Source: CAVVEQ01 sp963747315 (GTDB lineage Bacteria; Chloroflexota; Anaerolineae; Anaerolineales; Anaerolineaceae). From it: a stretch of 64,000 nt of DNA. The first letter of the stretch is position 1; every line of letters starts with the position of its first letter. This document shows, one piece after another, positions 28,962-38,898 of this stretch. The notes beneath the pieces were generated by a model. It ran no database searches. It saw only the letters and a list, made by a program, of their open reading frames with translations, and was not told where the DNA came from. The stretch is from contig CAVVEQ010000007.1 in the NCBI GenBank assembly GCA_963747315.1, forward strand, positions 1 through 64,000. The letters run 5' to 3'. The position numbers and the translations under genes are program-made.

Positions 28962-31077
28962 TCAAGATTTATTCAACTCTGTATCTGTGGGGTTCGCTTT
29001 TCTGATAGGTTTAGTGAGTGCTAGGACCAATAACCCCAGGCTGAATAGACCCACCAGGTAGACGCCGTACTGATAACGGAAATCGCGGGATACATTTATA
29101 AGAAGCATGACCAACGATTGTACGGCAGCGGGTAGGAAATATAGCAGATAGCGCGACTGCTTTGCCCGGTACGCGAAAAGTGCGGTGCAGTACAATCCCA
29201 GGTAAAGGAAAACGGCAGGGGTATAAAAAAGCAGGTCCCACGGCTGGCGGCTGGTGAAAGCTTTTATCATTGATAATGATGCAACGAGGGAGGGAAGAAG
29301 GCTGTTATCCTTCAGTCCCAGGTCATTGGGTTCGATCCAGGTTGGCTGCCATGCGACCAATTTCTCCTGTTTGAGGGCGCAATGGTTGGGTAATTCCCAG
29401 ATGAGTGAACTAACACACACCATGTGCTGGAATTCGATGCCGGGTTCCTTAAACGCGAGACCCATGAACAGCTTGCGGATATCGGCGGCTTTTTCGGTGA
29501 AGCGCGGCTCGGAATACGCGGGCTGCCGCCAGATGGGGATATTGGTGCAGCAATCATAATCCCATTGGTCGAGCGGTAGGATCCCGGATGCGAGACTGGC
29601 TTCCTCCGCCGTAAGCGGCACCCCGGTTGCGACGTGGGCGGCAATATGATGGATGAACACCTGCTGCTTAAACCCTGTATTGCGGTCAACCTTCAAATAA
29701 TCATAAACCGGACCCTGTATCAGGAGCCATACCCCCAGGAAAATTCCGAGGCTGAAAATCACCCTTTTCCATTGTTCCCGGTAAACCAGGGCGAGGACGA
29801 TGAGGCTCACAACTGGGATCGGGAGCCCATTCAGGCGGAACAAACTGATTCCCAGGCTGACCAGGACAAGCCACAGCCAGGTGGACCTTCTTTTCAACCA
29901 TTCGCCCCTGCTTAGGACGATTTTTAAAAACATCAGGGACATGAGCAGCAGGCAGGTGGAATAAGGGATATCCTTCCAAAGGGTGGCTGCCATGTTCCCA
30001 TTGACCGGGGAGATAGCAAACAAGATGGATAACCCCCAACCTGCCCATGCGGGCAGACCGTGACCGGAAAGCAGCTTAATACCCCATGCCACCGTGAGGG
30101 CAAGCGTGATCACCTGGAAAACGATCACGGCTGCAGGAGAAAACCATACCCGGGTAAGTAAGAGCACAAGCAATGTGTGGACCACCGGCAAGGCGTCGTT
30201 GAACTGACCATCCACCACCTGCCCCCACTGGCGGATCGAATCGGGGGTCATAATTGCCGGGTAAAAGGTCAGCAGGTATAAACCCCAAATGGTGATCATC
30301 GGCAGGGCATAGAGAAGCCAATACCCCTGTTTTCGTTCAATCGCCGGCCCAGGGGTAAGGCGCACACCAACGAGGAACAAAGTGAGGATAAGGAAAAGGA
30401 ACGCGAAACGAAACCGGTGATTAGATGGCTGAATGGTACGCTCATCCACCCTGTGCTAAGGCTTTGGCAACAATAACAGGTGCAGAGGGTGAACCAGCCA
30501 GGACCACCGCAGCGCGATTCCCGTCCCAGCCCGCCTGCACTCCCTCAACGCCAGGGGTGTTGGTGAATACGAGCGAAGCCTCCTTCCCGGTTCGACCTGA
30601 CCAGGTCAACGATGCCGGCTCAGCACCTGTATGTGTCAGTCCAGTATCCGTACGCTTCCACTCTCCTTCCTGCACAAATTCCCCGAAGCCGATATCCCGG
30701 AGCGAGGTCTTAGCGTATTCGAGTGTGATCGAGCGATCCGTGCTGCCCGCGGGTACGGTGATCTGCAGGTGATGGATCGGAAGGAGCAGGAGGACCTGGG
30801 GCGGCCGGGTGACCAGGGCAAAGAGGATGCCGACACCCACGGAAAGCAGGATCCAGTTGCGCCTGGCTTTTGGGGAAAATGAGTGGAGGCGGGGGAGGAG
30901 GAACCGGGAAAGAACCAGGTATATTAGGGGGGTGAGGACGAACCAGAGAAGGAGGATGAAGACTGGTTCGCGTTTGGAAATGAAAGTTGATTGTAGAAAG
31001 ATAATATAAATAAAAAGCGAAAAAACAACTCCAATGCTGGTAGAGAGAAACCATTTGGGTGATTTTTGAATGTTCAT
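28962..31077 (-). CDS. GT-C-like membrane protein with beta-rich N-terminal module (copy A), one frameshift
   Basis: Residues ~1-210: two to three helices (FLQSTFISKREPVF), then TLEYAKTSLRDIGFGEFVQEGEW and ASLTWSGRTGKEASLVF. A G3 run near 30456-30460 shifts the frame (AQG to VDERTIQPSNHRF). The second part has about 11 helices and the core shared with copies C-F: FYPAIMTPDSIRQWGQ, DALPVVHTLL, LWKDIPYSTC, IHHIAAH, WDYDCC, KEPGIEFQHMVCVSSLIW and NHC. The first acidic loop (PDSIRQW) is a plausible GT-C catalytic site, recalling DUF6020-type proteins. Four conserved Cys lie outside. About 704 residues. Confidence 0.78.
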
Positions 31078-31278
31078 TCGGTTTTTATTAAAGCATCCAT
31101 TTTTGCAATATCATATCATTTATTCCTTCTTGGAAATTTCCTCCGGGATTGATCCAAATTTTGAACCTAATTTAATATAAGAAATGAAAATCACATAAAA
31201 TCTGTTTTACTCAAAGGCTATAAACCTAAAGAAGGTCTCCTAAACACTCTCCAGGATACTGGGGGTAAGGAATCCAAG

Positions 31279-32226
31279 ATGAAAACCCTTTTTATTCAAA
31301 TACCTTGCTTTTAATGAGGCTGATACATTATCGATCACATTGTCAGCCCTTCCGCGTAAATTGAAGGGATTCTACTCAGTAAAAAAGCTTGTAATTAACG
31401 ATGGGAGTACAGATCGAACAATTGAGTTCGCCCAGGAAAACGGAGTGGATTTTGTTGTGAATCATGTCCGTAACCACAGCTTGGCAAGGGCATTCATGAA
31501 CGGCATCGAAGCCTGTGTTCAGCTGGGTGTTGATGTCATCGTAAATACGGATGCCGATAACCAGTACAACGCGGATGACATACCGTTGATAATCACCCCC
31601 ATATTGGATGGTCGTGCGGAGATCGTTATCGGAACCCGACCGATTGATAAAGTTGAGCATTTCTCTCATTTAAAATAATTCCTGCAGAAATTCGGCAGCT
31701 GGGTGGTTGGATAGCGAGCAAAACGGATATCGCTGATACCACCAGTGGATTTCGGGCTTACAGCCGGGAAGCAGCTAAACAAATGGTTGTTTTCACCGAT
31801 TACACCTACACGCTTGAAACGATCATCCAGGCTGGTCAAAAGAACATGGCTATCATTTCTGTACCCATCCGGGTGAATCCCTACCTGAGGCCTTCGCGTT
31901 TGATCAAGAGCATTTTTACTTATATAAATCGTTCCATCGTAACGATTTTGCGCATTTTCGTCATTTACCAACCGTTTAAATTTTTCGCTTGGATTAGCCT
32001 GATTCTTTTTTCCCTTGGGCTATTGATTGGGATCCGATTTTTATATTTCTTCATATTGGGTTTGGGTGACGGGCATATTCAATCCCTTATCCTGGCTTCT
32101 ATTCTGCTATTAGTGGGATTCCAATCCCTGCTGATAGCTTTCATTGCAGATCTATTGGTGGTCAATCGAAAGCTGCTGGAGAATATTCCTTATAAGGTAG
32201 GCGCAAACGAAAGACTCGAAAAGTGA
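31279..32226 (+). pseudogene. GT2 polyprenyl-phosphate glycosyltransferase, broken by two indels and one stop
   Basis: From ATG 31279 the protein starts MKTLFIQIPCF; an extra T at about 31310-31314 must be removed to continue NEADTLSITLSALPRKL. Then LVINDGSTDRTIEFA, VIVNTDADNQYNADDI (DxD site) and EIVIGTRPID follow. A TAA at 31677 (K expected) and a one-base shift near 31710 precede IASKTDIADTTSGFRAYSREA, and two C-terminal membrane helices follow. The architecture is GtrB/DPM1-like, ~315 residues. It is one of only two plus-strand genes in the glycan locus. The 200-bp gap before it (31078-31278) is AT-rich and divergent, so promoters for both directions may lie there. Confidence 0.75.
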
Positions 32227-32298
32227 TCCGATTCGAATACTTACTAGAATTCGAACCCGCGAATTTGACTTTTGTAGATAGTCCTGGTTATGAATACG

Positions 32299-33003
32299 TC
32301 AAGCTTTGTTTGCTGAAAATTTTATCTTGAATAATGCCTTTGTATAAGAAAAAACCATTTTAAGAAAATTGGATTTACTTTCGCCCCAGGGGCGTTTTTT
32401 ATAAATGACTGGTACTTCAATGATGGTGCAGCCAGCTTTTTGCGCAAAATGCAGCAGCCGGAAGAAGTACTCACCGTAACCCTGGAAAATGGTATTCAGG
32501 GGTAATTTCATCAGTCTCTCTCGGCGAATCAGGAAAAACCCTGATAGATTATCCTGAATCTGTGTTCGGAGGATCAACCGGATGCACCAATTAAATACCA
32601 AGCTGGCGAGATAGTGGCGTTTGCTATCCATATCCCCGCCCTCGCAAAAACGTGAACCCACGACCACATCAAAAATCTTTGCAATGTGAATCATGGTGGA
32701 GATCACTTCCGGGTTATGGGAGAAGTCGGTGTCCATGATGACGATCAAATCCCCGCTGGAATTCTTTATCCCGTCGAGTATGGATTTTGCCAACCCTTTG
32801 TCTGATGTCCGTAAAATCGGCACGACTCGCGGATCGTTTTTAAAGGTATCTTTCACTTTTTGATGTGTTTGATCCGGGCTGTTGTCATCCACCTGAATGA
32901 TTTCCCCGTCATACCTTTTGGGGATATTTTCCAAAACTGCAGAGATCAGCCTGACAATATTGCCGGATTCATTGTAGGTTGGAAGAATGACACTGATCTT
33001 CAC
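32299..33003 (-). CDS. GT2 glycosyltransferase, dolichol-phosphate mannose synthase-like (no TM)
   Basis: The 234-residue protein (GTG at 33003, MKISVILPTYNESGNIVRL) is the soluble DPM1 type: IIQVDDNSPDQT, RTSDKGLAKSILDGI, LIVIMDTDFSHNPEVI (DxD) and DNLSGFFLIRRER. It probably transfers mannose from GDP-mannose to polyprenyl phosphate for the membrane GT-C enzymes around it. The GTG overlaps the stop of the methyltransferase gene (GTGA), which fixes the start better than the upstream ATG at 33054. It ends in a convergent gap with the plus-strand GT2. Confidence 0.92.
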   Translation of the reverse strand: MKISVILPTYNESGNIVRLISAVLENIPKRYDGEIIQVDDNSPDQTHQKVKDTFKNDPRVVPILRTSDKGLAKSILDGIKNSSGDLIVIMDTDFSHNPEVISTMIHIAKIFDVVVGSRFCEGGDMDSKRHYLASLVFNWCIRLILRTQIQDNLSGFFLIRRERLMKLPLNTIFQGYGEYFFRLLHFAQKAGCTIIEVPVIYKKRPWGESKSNFLKMVFSYTKALFKIKFSANKA

Positions 33004-33806
33004 CACCCCCCCTTTTTTCTCGCCGAAACAAAAACCAATCCCCCGTCGTCGCATCGATCAGCCCCCTCGATCAATTTTGCGATCGCAGGGGAGAACAGGG
33101 GAACCCAGATTCGGCGCAGGGAGGGAAACAAAATCCAGCGGTTCACGATTTTCTTCATCAAAAATGAAAAGATGCTGAAGGGTACCAGCAGATCATTGAG
33201 TGTACAGATTTTGCGGGGGTCATAGGTAAATGTTTCGGTCACTTCAAATCCCTGTAATTCGACCAATTCCTTCCAAGATTGCGGAGGAAAACAATTATTC
33301 TGGTGCCAGAAATTATTATATAACCGCTCGTACCGCAAGGCGAGGTTTTCCAATTTTAGCGCTCGTAAGAACCGGCTGATCACCGAATACCGTTCAAACA
33401 TATGGGTGGGAACGGTGAAAAATAAAAACCCCCCAGGTTTGAGTACCCTGGAAATTTCCAGGAAGACCGGGGGTAAATCAATAATGTGCTCCAGGACGCT
33501 GTTAGAAATCACGGTATTATAGGATGCGTCCGGGCGCGGAATGGAATTGCCATAACATTGGATCAATTCCTGGTAGCCGCCCAATTCAGCCGCTCGGACA
33601 AGCTCGAGTGGATTGGGGTCAACACCCGTATCGATCTTCTCATCGAACACCAGGTGCGCGAACAATCCATCCCCGCAGCCGAGATCCAATATCGGGTCAA
33701 CGAGCACAATTTTTTTATAGATGTTGCTCTCGATCGAGCGCTCAATGGCCAGCGCAAACGGCGCCATACAGAGATATTCATACAAGATATTTTGTTTGAA
33801 GCGCAA
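33000..33806 (-). CDS. Class I SAM-dependent methyltransferase
   Basis: The 268-residue protein has motif I ILDLGCGDGLFAHLVF, the acidic end of strand 2 (TGVDPNPLEL), SYNTVISNSVLEHI (motif III region) and RVLKPGGFLFFTVPTHMFE, as in Methyltransf_11/25 proteins of polysaccharide loci. Probably it methylates a sugar or lipid-linked intermediate. The start lies 1 bp after the aminotransferase gene and the end overlaps the GT2 gene, so this is a compact operon. Confidence 0.9.
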   Translation of the reverse strand: MRFKQNILYEYLCMAPFALAIERSIESNIYKKIVLVDPILDLGCGDGLFAHLVFDEKIDTGVDPNPLELVRAAELGGYQELIQCYGNSIPRPDASYNTVISNSVLEHIIDLPPVFLEISRVLKPGGFLFFTVPTHMFERYSVISRFLRALKLENLALRYERLYNNFWHQNNCFPPQSWKELVELQGFEVTETFTYDPRKICTLNDLLVPFSIFSFLMKKIVNRWILFPSLRRIWVPLFSPAIAKLIEGADRCDDGGLVFVSARKKGGW

Positions 33807-33807
33807 T

Positions 33808-34911
33808 TTATGCTCTCAGATCAAGCAGTTTTGTGGAGATATATTCGATTTGTTCTGAAGTCAGGGAGGGATAGGTTGGCAGGCTGATGATCCAGGCTGC
33901 GATCCGTTCAGCATTTGGCAAAGGTGGGCAGGCATAAATATGCGGCATCTGGCTGGGAGTGTAGAACCCGGGTCTTGTCTCTATACTCGCTTCTCTCATC
34001 TGCTCCATAACCGCATCCCTTCCCTGCGGATATGCCGTGGGATCCAATTTCAATGCAATCGCCCATAACACCGGATCCACGCTCGCAGGGTAGAGCTGCA
34101 GCGTTATCCCTTCCTGTGCCCCGAGTGATTTTTGGTAATCCAAATGCACCCGTTTCCGCTTGGGGATGATCTCGTTGATTCGTTCCAGCTGGGCAACCCC
34201 CAGGGCTGCCTGTAAATTGGTGAGCCGGAAGTTGTACCCAGCCACCTCGTGCCAGTAGTGTTTCTTACGCAGCAACCCGTGGCTGCGGTATAAAGCTATT
34301 TTTCTCGCCAGGGTATCATCATTGGTGATGATCATCCCGCCTTCACCGGTGGTGATGGTTTTTGCCGCCTGGAAGCTGAACGAGCCCATCAGTCCCATGG
34401 TTCCGGTATATTTGCCCTTGTATTTGGACGCGAACGATTCAGCCGCGTCCTCAATCACCGGGATACCATAGCGATTTCCCAAAGCGAGTATTTCATCCAT
34501 TTCACACACGTTCCCATAGGGATGAATGGGAACGATAGCGCGTGTCCTGGAGGTGATCAATGGCTCGATGGTTTCGGCCGTCATGCAGAAAGTTGCGGGG
34601 TCAACATCGGCAAAAACCGGTTTGGCGCCAAGGTGCAGAAGGACATTCGGTGCAGCCATGAAACAGAACCCGGGTACGATCACCTCGTCATGCCTGCCCA
34701 ACCCCAGGGCGACGAAAGCCAGATGAAGCGAGGTTGTGCCGTTGGATGAGGACACGGCGAATTTTTTGCCACAGAATTGGGCGAACTCGGACTCAAGCCG
34801 ATCGACGTAAGCGCCGCCCGAGATCCAGGTGGATTCCAATGCCTGGACGAGGTACTCTTTCTCCCGGCCCCAAAAAACCGGTTTCGCCCACGGGAAATCG
34901 TTGTTCTCCAT
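33808..34911 (-). CDS. DegT/DnrJ/EryC1/StrS family sugar aminotransferase
   Basis: PLP enzymes of this family transaminate nucleotide-linked keto sugars to amino sugars. The 367-residue protein has ESTWISGGAYVDRLESEFAQF, VSSSNGTTSLHLAFVALGL (PLP phosphate site), VPGFCFMAAPN, PIHPYGNVCEM, IEDAAESFAS and SFQAAKTITTGEGGMI, in which the Lys of AAK is the Schiff-base lysine. The C-terminal LPTYPSLTSEQIEYIS is also typical. Together with the GNAT gene upstream it suggests an N-acylated amino sugar (such as a viosamine or perosamine derivative) in the surface glycan. Confidence 0.95.
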   Translation of the reverse strand: MENNDFPWAKPVFWGREKEYLVQALESTWISGGAYVDRLESEFAQFCGKKFAVSSSNGTTSLHLAFVALGLGRHDEVIVPGFCFMAAPNVLLHLGAKPVFADVDPATFCMTAETIEPLITSRTRAIVPIHPYGNVCEMDEILALGNRYGIPVIEDAAESFASKYKGKYTGTMGLMGSFSFQAAKTITTGEGGMIITNDDTLARKIALYRSHGLLRKKHYWHEVAGYNFRLTNLQAALGVAQLERINEIIPKRKRVHLDYQKSLGAQEGITLQLYPASVDPVLWAIALKLDPTAYPQGRDAVMEQMREASIETRPGFYTPSQMPHIYACPPLPNAERIAAWIISLPTYPSLTSEQIEYISTKLLDLRA

Positions 34912-34928
34912 ATTTCCTCTAGTACATT

Positions 34929-35567
34929 CTACAGTTTCTTTTCATAGATTTGCAGTGAGAAATTCGTGAATTTCTTCTCACCATATTTCACGAAACCCAT
35001 GCCCTGATAAAAACCGTTGGAGAGCGGGTCCCGGCTATCAGTGGCAACATGGAAAACAGGTCCGATTTGCCATTCCCGAAAAGATTCCTCGAGCTGCGCC
35101 AGCAAATCCCGACCGATCCCCTGGTGATGAAATTCCTTTTTCACTGCAACGGCGACCAATTCAGCCTTGGTTTCATGAATTTCCTCAGGAGGGTGAATCC
35201 AGCTGGATTTTTGAAAGGGATATACCAATGCTTGAAAAAGGTTCCTAAAAGAATGGGTTTTTCGAATCTGCTGGAATGAAATAAAGGCTAAAGGCAGTAC
35301 TGAATTTAATAACAACGACCGATAAAAGCGACGGATATCCGCGCAGCCGATGATGAAACCGATTGCGTGATTTGATTCGACCGCGCACCATAAACCGCTT
35401 TTAGGTACGGAAACTGAGGATCGGTAAATGACCTCCAATCCCTCCACACCCAAGTTGCGCAGGGTGCCTTCAACCAGTTCGGCGTGGTGGATCTCGGCAA
35501 TTTCACGGAACCAAATTTTTGAGTGTTCTCGACTCATTCTTATAATTTTAATATTCTTATTAGTCAT
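34929..35567 (-). CDS. GNAT family N-acetyltransferase
   Basis: The 212-residue protein ends with the acetyl-CoA-binding GNAT core: AELVAVAVKKEFHHQGIGRDLLAQLEE (motif A, Q-x-x-G-x-G/R) and ATDSRDPLSNGFYQGMGFVK. The N-terminal half is less conserved. It begins MTNKNIKIIRMSRE at 35567, 17 bp before the DegT gene. By context it probably acetylates the amino sugar made by the DegT enzyme. Confidence 0.85.
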   Translation of the reverse strand: MTNKNIKIIRMSREHSKIWFREIAEIHHAELVEGTLRNLGVEGLEVIYRSSVSVPKSGLWCAVESNHAIGFIIGCADIRRFYRSLLLNSVLPLAFISFQQIRKTHSFRNLFQALVYPFQKSSWIHPPEEIHETKAELVAVAVKKEFHHQGIGRDLLAQLEESFREWQIGPVFHVATDSRDPLSNGFYQGMGFVKYGEKKFTNFSLQIYEKKL

Positions 35568-35779
35568 GATCTGTATAAAATGTGGTGAACCCTTTTTCCT
35601 TTATGATTTAGATAATAATACCCAAAGAATTGTTCGAAGATTCTACCAAGGCATTCCTCGAGAACGCAGATACCAGGTTATCTATATTTTTACATAATTA
35701 TTATTAATCAGGAACGTTGATATCCCAGAAATCATAATAAAAAGGTTGCCCAATACATCTTTTGATTATCAATAAGCGG

Positions 35780-36228
35780 CGATAAGAACTTTCTTTTCAG
35801 CCAAAAATCGATTTTACATAAAACCCATGCGATCAAGATCCCGGCACCAACAACAGAAAGCATATGTTTATAACCCTAAATTCCTTCCCATCCAGGTGTA
35901 ATAAAATTCGACAGGAATATAATTGGTAGGTGTGCATAAATCCGGCCCAGAGCAACACCAATCAGGTTCCAGCTTTGAATATTTCTGAAGGATTCATAGA
36001 GATATTTATTCCAAGCCAAACCGAAACTACAAGGGCAAGACCCAATAAAAATCCGGCATACCAATTTGCAAAAGCAAGATAATGGGCTTGTGACCACCTC
36101 ATGTTGCCCTTAATTATGTCGTAAGTTTTTAATTTTATAAGGTTGATTTCCATTAAAACAGGTTGTGAGAGCATAGACCACGGAAAAAGAGCTGATTCAA
36201 TCACATCTGATATATGCAAGCTCGCGTT
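35780..36228 (-). pseudogene. Remnant of an unidentified membrane protein
   Basis: In the 661-bp stretch 35568-36228 the minus strand codes for MEINLIKLKTYDIIKG, then HYLAFANWYAGFLLGL and VSVWLGINISMNPSEIF, after which the frame breaks near 35970 and continues WAGFMHTYQLYS-like sequence to about 35830. Two hydrophobic segments are visible but no start, ribosome binding site or known family. It directly follows the truncated module copy G. The part 35568-35780 is AT-rich and empty. Confidence 0.4.
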
Positions 36229-36722
36229 TTAAACCATATCCTCCGCCAATAACCTTTCGGAAGGATATGAAAAAACATACTCCCCTTCCTGCACAAATTC
36301 CCCGAAGCCGATATCCCGAAGCGAGATCTTTGCGTATTCGAGCGTGATAGAGCGATCCGTGCTGCCCGCAGGTACGGTGATCTGCAGGTGATGGAATGGG
36401 AGGAACAGGAGGACCTGGGGCAGCCGGGTGACAAGGGCAAAGAGGATGCCGACACCCACGGAAAGCAGGATCCAGTTACGCCTGGTCTTGGGGGAAAATG
36501 AGTGGAGACGGGGAAGAAGGAATCGGGAAATAAGCAGGTAAATTAAGGGGGTTAGGGCGAGCCAGAGGAGGAGGGTGAAAGCAAGTTCGCGCTTGGCGAT
36601 GATAGGTGTTTGAATAAAAAAATATAGGTGGAATATGACAATCCAAAGCTAATCAGTATCGACAAATTCCATGATAAAGATTGGGGGGTATTTCCTTTTT
36701 GAGTTTTGAAATGTGAGTTCAT
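36229..36722 (-). pseudogene. Truncated beta-rich module (copy G), relic of a glycan-locus gene
   Basis: From MNSHFKTQKG (36722) through a broken first helix, the minus strand continues as PQVLLFLPFHHLQITVPAGS and TLEYAKISLRDIGFGEFVQEGE, nearly the same as copy A. Nucleotide similarity to 30660-30985 is high (mostly single-base differences). It stops matching at about 36278, in the middle of the beta-rich domain, and runs into unrelated sequence and a stop at 36229. There is also a frameshift near 36600-36625. It begins 38 bp after the stop of copy C. A real deletion or recombination product, not only an indel error. Confidence 0.8.
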
Positions 36723-36759
36723 CGTTGAATTTTCATTTACAAATTGTTTGGAAATTTTA

Positions 36760-38895
36760 TCATTCAGTCTTCCTGGCAATTTTTGTAAGACCAGGTGATA
36801 GCGTACCGAGAATTAACAATCCTATCCCAAACAACCCGACGAGATAAACGCCATAATGGTACCGGTAGTTGTCGGATAGATTAATTAATCCATAGATCGC
36901 TTCCTGGGTCACCACTAGGAGGATAAACAGCATGCTCCTCCAGTTCCTTCTGCGAATGGAGAATATCGCCGTGGCATATACTCCGAACCATAGATACACT
37001 GCCGGTGAAACCAGTAATGTCAGCGCAGGATCGGTCCGTAACGCGATCAGAAAGCCGGATAACGGTTGTTGAAATGCGGGGATCAGACCCTTTTCTGAGA
37101 TAAATTTTTCGGGAAAACCACCTATCCAGGAACTTGAATTAATCGGCAGTAGCGTATTGGCACCGCAATACCCCGGAGACCTCCACACAATGGAGCTGAC
37201 GCACTTTAGATGCTCCAGTTCGACGCCCGGTTCCTTTACAGCCAAAGAAACAAACAATTTCTGAACCGCAGAGTCCGGAATGGAGGCCTCCACTTCAAAT
37301 AGCCCGGTCGTCTTTGATGTGGAAAGGGCGCTGCAACAGTTATATCCCCAGCGGGATCCTGGAGCAATAAAATCTGCCAGGGCCTGTTCGGAAGGCGTGA
37401 GTGGTTGTCCGGTATTGATATGGGCGGCAATATGATGCATCAAGATGTGCTGCAGTGTCCCTGATTCGGGCTGTTCAACCTTCATTGCCGTGAAGAGCGG
37501 CCCTCGAATGACCCCGTATAATACCAGCGATAAAACCGCGGCCTGAACTACATGTTTCCACCATTTGCGATAGAGGATCAGCACGGCGATCCATGCTGCT
37601 ATCGGTACAGGAAATCCATTATGGCGGAAGGAGGCAACGCACAGGCTGACCAGCCCCAGCCATACCCAGGTGTATCGTTTCTCCAGCCAGGCTCCTTTGG
37701 TGAGCACGACCTTCAGGATCATCAACGAAAGCAGAAAGAGACTGGTGGAATAGGGGATATCCTTCCAAAGTACGATGACCATGTTGCCGTTGAGGGGTGC
37801 CAGTGCGAAAATGGCTGCCAGCAGCCATCCTGCCCAGCCTGGCAAACCATGCTCCTCAAGCAGGCGGATCCCCCAGGCGACGGTAAGACCCAGGAAAAGG
37901 ATCTGGGAGATCACGACCGCTGCCGGGGATAACCAGATCCTCGTGACCAGCCACATCGATAAGGTGTGAAAGACCGGGTGGGCATCGTTGTATTGCCCCG
38001 TGAGGATCTGACCCCATTGAACGTTCGAATCCGTGCTCATCATGCCGGGCCAGAAGGTCAGCAGGTAGATCCCCCACACCGCCACCATCGGCAGAGTAAA
38101 GAGTAGCCAGGAATATCTGGAACGCAAGGAAGGGTTACTTTTTAACTCCCGGGATAGTAGAAAAACTGTAACGAAGAGAAAGAAAAAAACTGAGGAAAGC
38201 CCAATGGAAACCATCGCAAGCAGCAACCCGCTATTAATGGATCTATATACATGTGCGACCGTCTGGGTTGACCCTGTGGAACCCTCAAGATCGATTTGGG
38301 TTTCCTGGTCGTCCCAGACAATCAAGACGGGATTTGAATAGGGTGTTTTTTGAAATTCAATCCTGATCTCATCACCCGGATTTCCTTCCCAGATCAATGA
38401 GGCCGGATTCGGTCCGGTGTGGCTGATCCCGCTTTCAATATCCCTCCATTCCCCCTCCTTCTGCAATTGAGAGAAGCTAACATCGCCAAGGCTGGTTGTG
38501 ATCCAGATAACTGATACATTTCGCTCCTCATTACTTATCTTCGAATCAGCAGGAATCAGGATTTTTACGGTGCGGTTCGGTGATGCGAAATATAAATTGG
38601 GATAGTTGGTCGTACTAATAATAAAAATGCCAAAAATGAAAGATGAAATAATCAATACGATTTTGGCGCGTTGAGAAAAATGTTTAATTTGAGGTAAAAG
38701 AAATCGATCGATCAAATAGTAGCTTGGAAAAATACAAACCAGGAAGAGGAGAAATGCTGAAAGAATCTCGCGTTTGCTCAACAAGGGGGTCTGTAAGAAT
38801 AAAAGGTATATCGTGAGCGACACAGAGAAGCTGCAGATGATCGCCAAAACACCTGATTTCAAAAAACCTTTTCTGGATGTTATGTTTCGATTCAA
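36760..38895 (-). CDS. GT-C-like membrane protein with beta-rich N-terminal module (copy C)
   Basis: Intact, 711 residues. Helices 1-3 within residues 15-110 (FLQTPLLSKREILSAF), extracytoplasmic module residues ~120-225 (WITTSLGDVSFSQLQKEGEW, ASLIWEGNPGDEIRIEF), another helix, then a core of about 10 helices with WPGMMSTDSNVQWGQ, HPVFHTLSMW, LWKDIPYSTS, MHHIAAHINTG, WGYNCC, KEPGVELEHLKCVSSIVW and YCGAN. Candidate catalytic acid: D in STDSNVQW. Most of the core is identical to copy D at DNA level while the N-terminal module is quite different. Predicted to act on polyprenyl-linked glycans at the outer face; the substrate is not known. Confidence 0.82.
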   Translation of the reverse strand: MNRNITSRKGFLKSGVLAIICSFSVSLTIYLLFLQTPLLSKREILSAFLLFLVCIFPSYYLIDRFLLPQIKHFSQRAKIVLIISSFIFGIFIISTTNYPNLYFASPNRTVKILIPADSKISNEERNVSVIWITTSLGDVSFSQLQKEGEWRDIESGISHTGPNPASLIWEGNPGDEIRIEFQKTPYSNPVLIVWDDQETQIDLEGSTGSTQTVAHVYRSINSGLLLAMVSIGLSSVFFFLFVTVFLLSRELKSNPSLRSRYSWLLFTLPMVAVWGIYLLTFWPGMMSTDSNVQWGQILTGQYNDAHPVFHTLSMWLVTRIWLSPAAVVISQILFLGLTVAWGIRLLEEHGLPGWAGWLLAAIFALAPLNGNMVIVLWKDIPYSTSLFLLSLMILKVVLTKGAWLEKRYTWVWLGLVSLCVASFRHNGFPVPIAAWIAVLILYRKWWKHVVQAAVLSLVLYGVIRGPLFTAMKVEQPESGTLQHILMHHIAAHINTGQPLTPSEQALADFIAPGSRWGYNCCSALSTSKTTGLFEVEASIPDSAVQKLFVSLAVKEPGVELEHLKCVSSIVWRSPGYCGANTLLPINSSSWIGGFPEKFISEKGLIPAFQQPLSGFLIALRTDPALTLLVSPAVYLWFGVYATAIFSIRRRNWRSMLFILLVVTQEAIYGLINLSDNYRYHYGVYLVGLFGIGLLILGTLSPGLTKIARKTE
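36921..38130 (-). repeat. Direct repeat, unit 1 (identical tract shared with 39039-40245)
   Basis: Aligned by eye, 36921-37088 and 37163-38130 match the second unit base for base as far as compared, while 37089-37162 is divergent. It encodes the GT-C core of copy C. Confidence 0.9.
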
Positions 38896-38898
38896 GAT

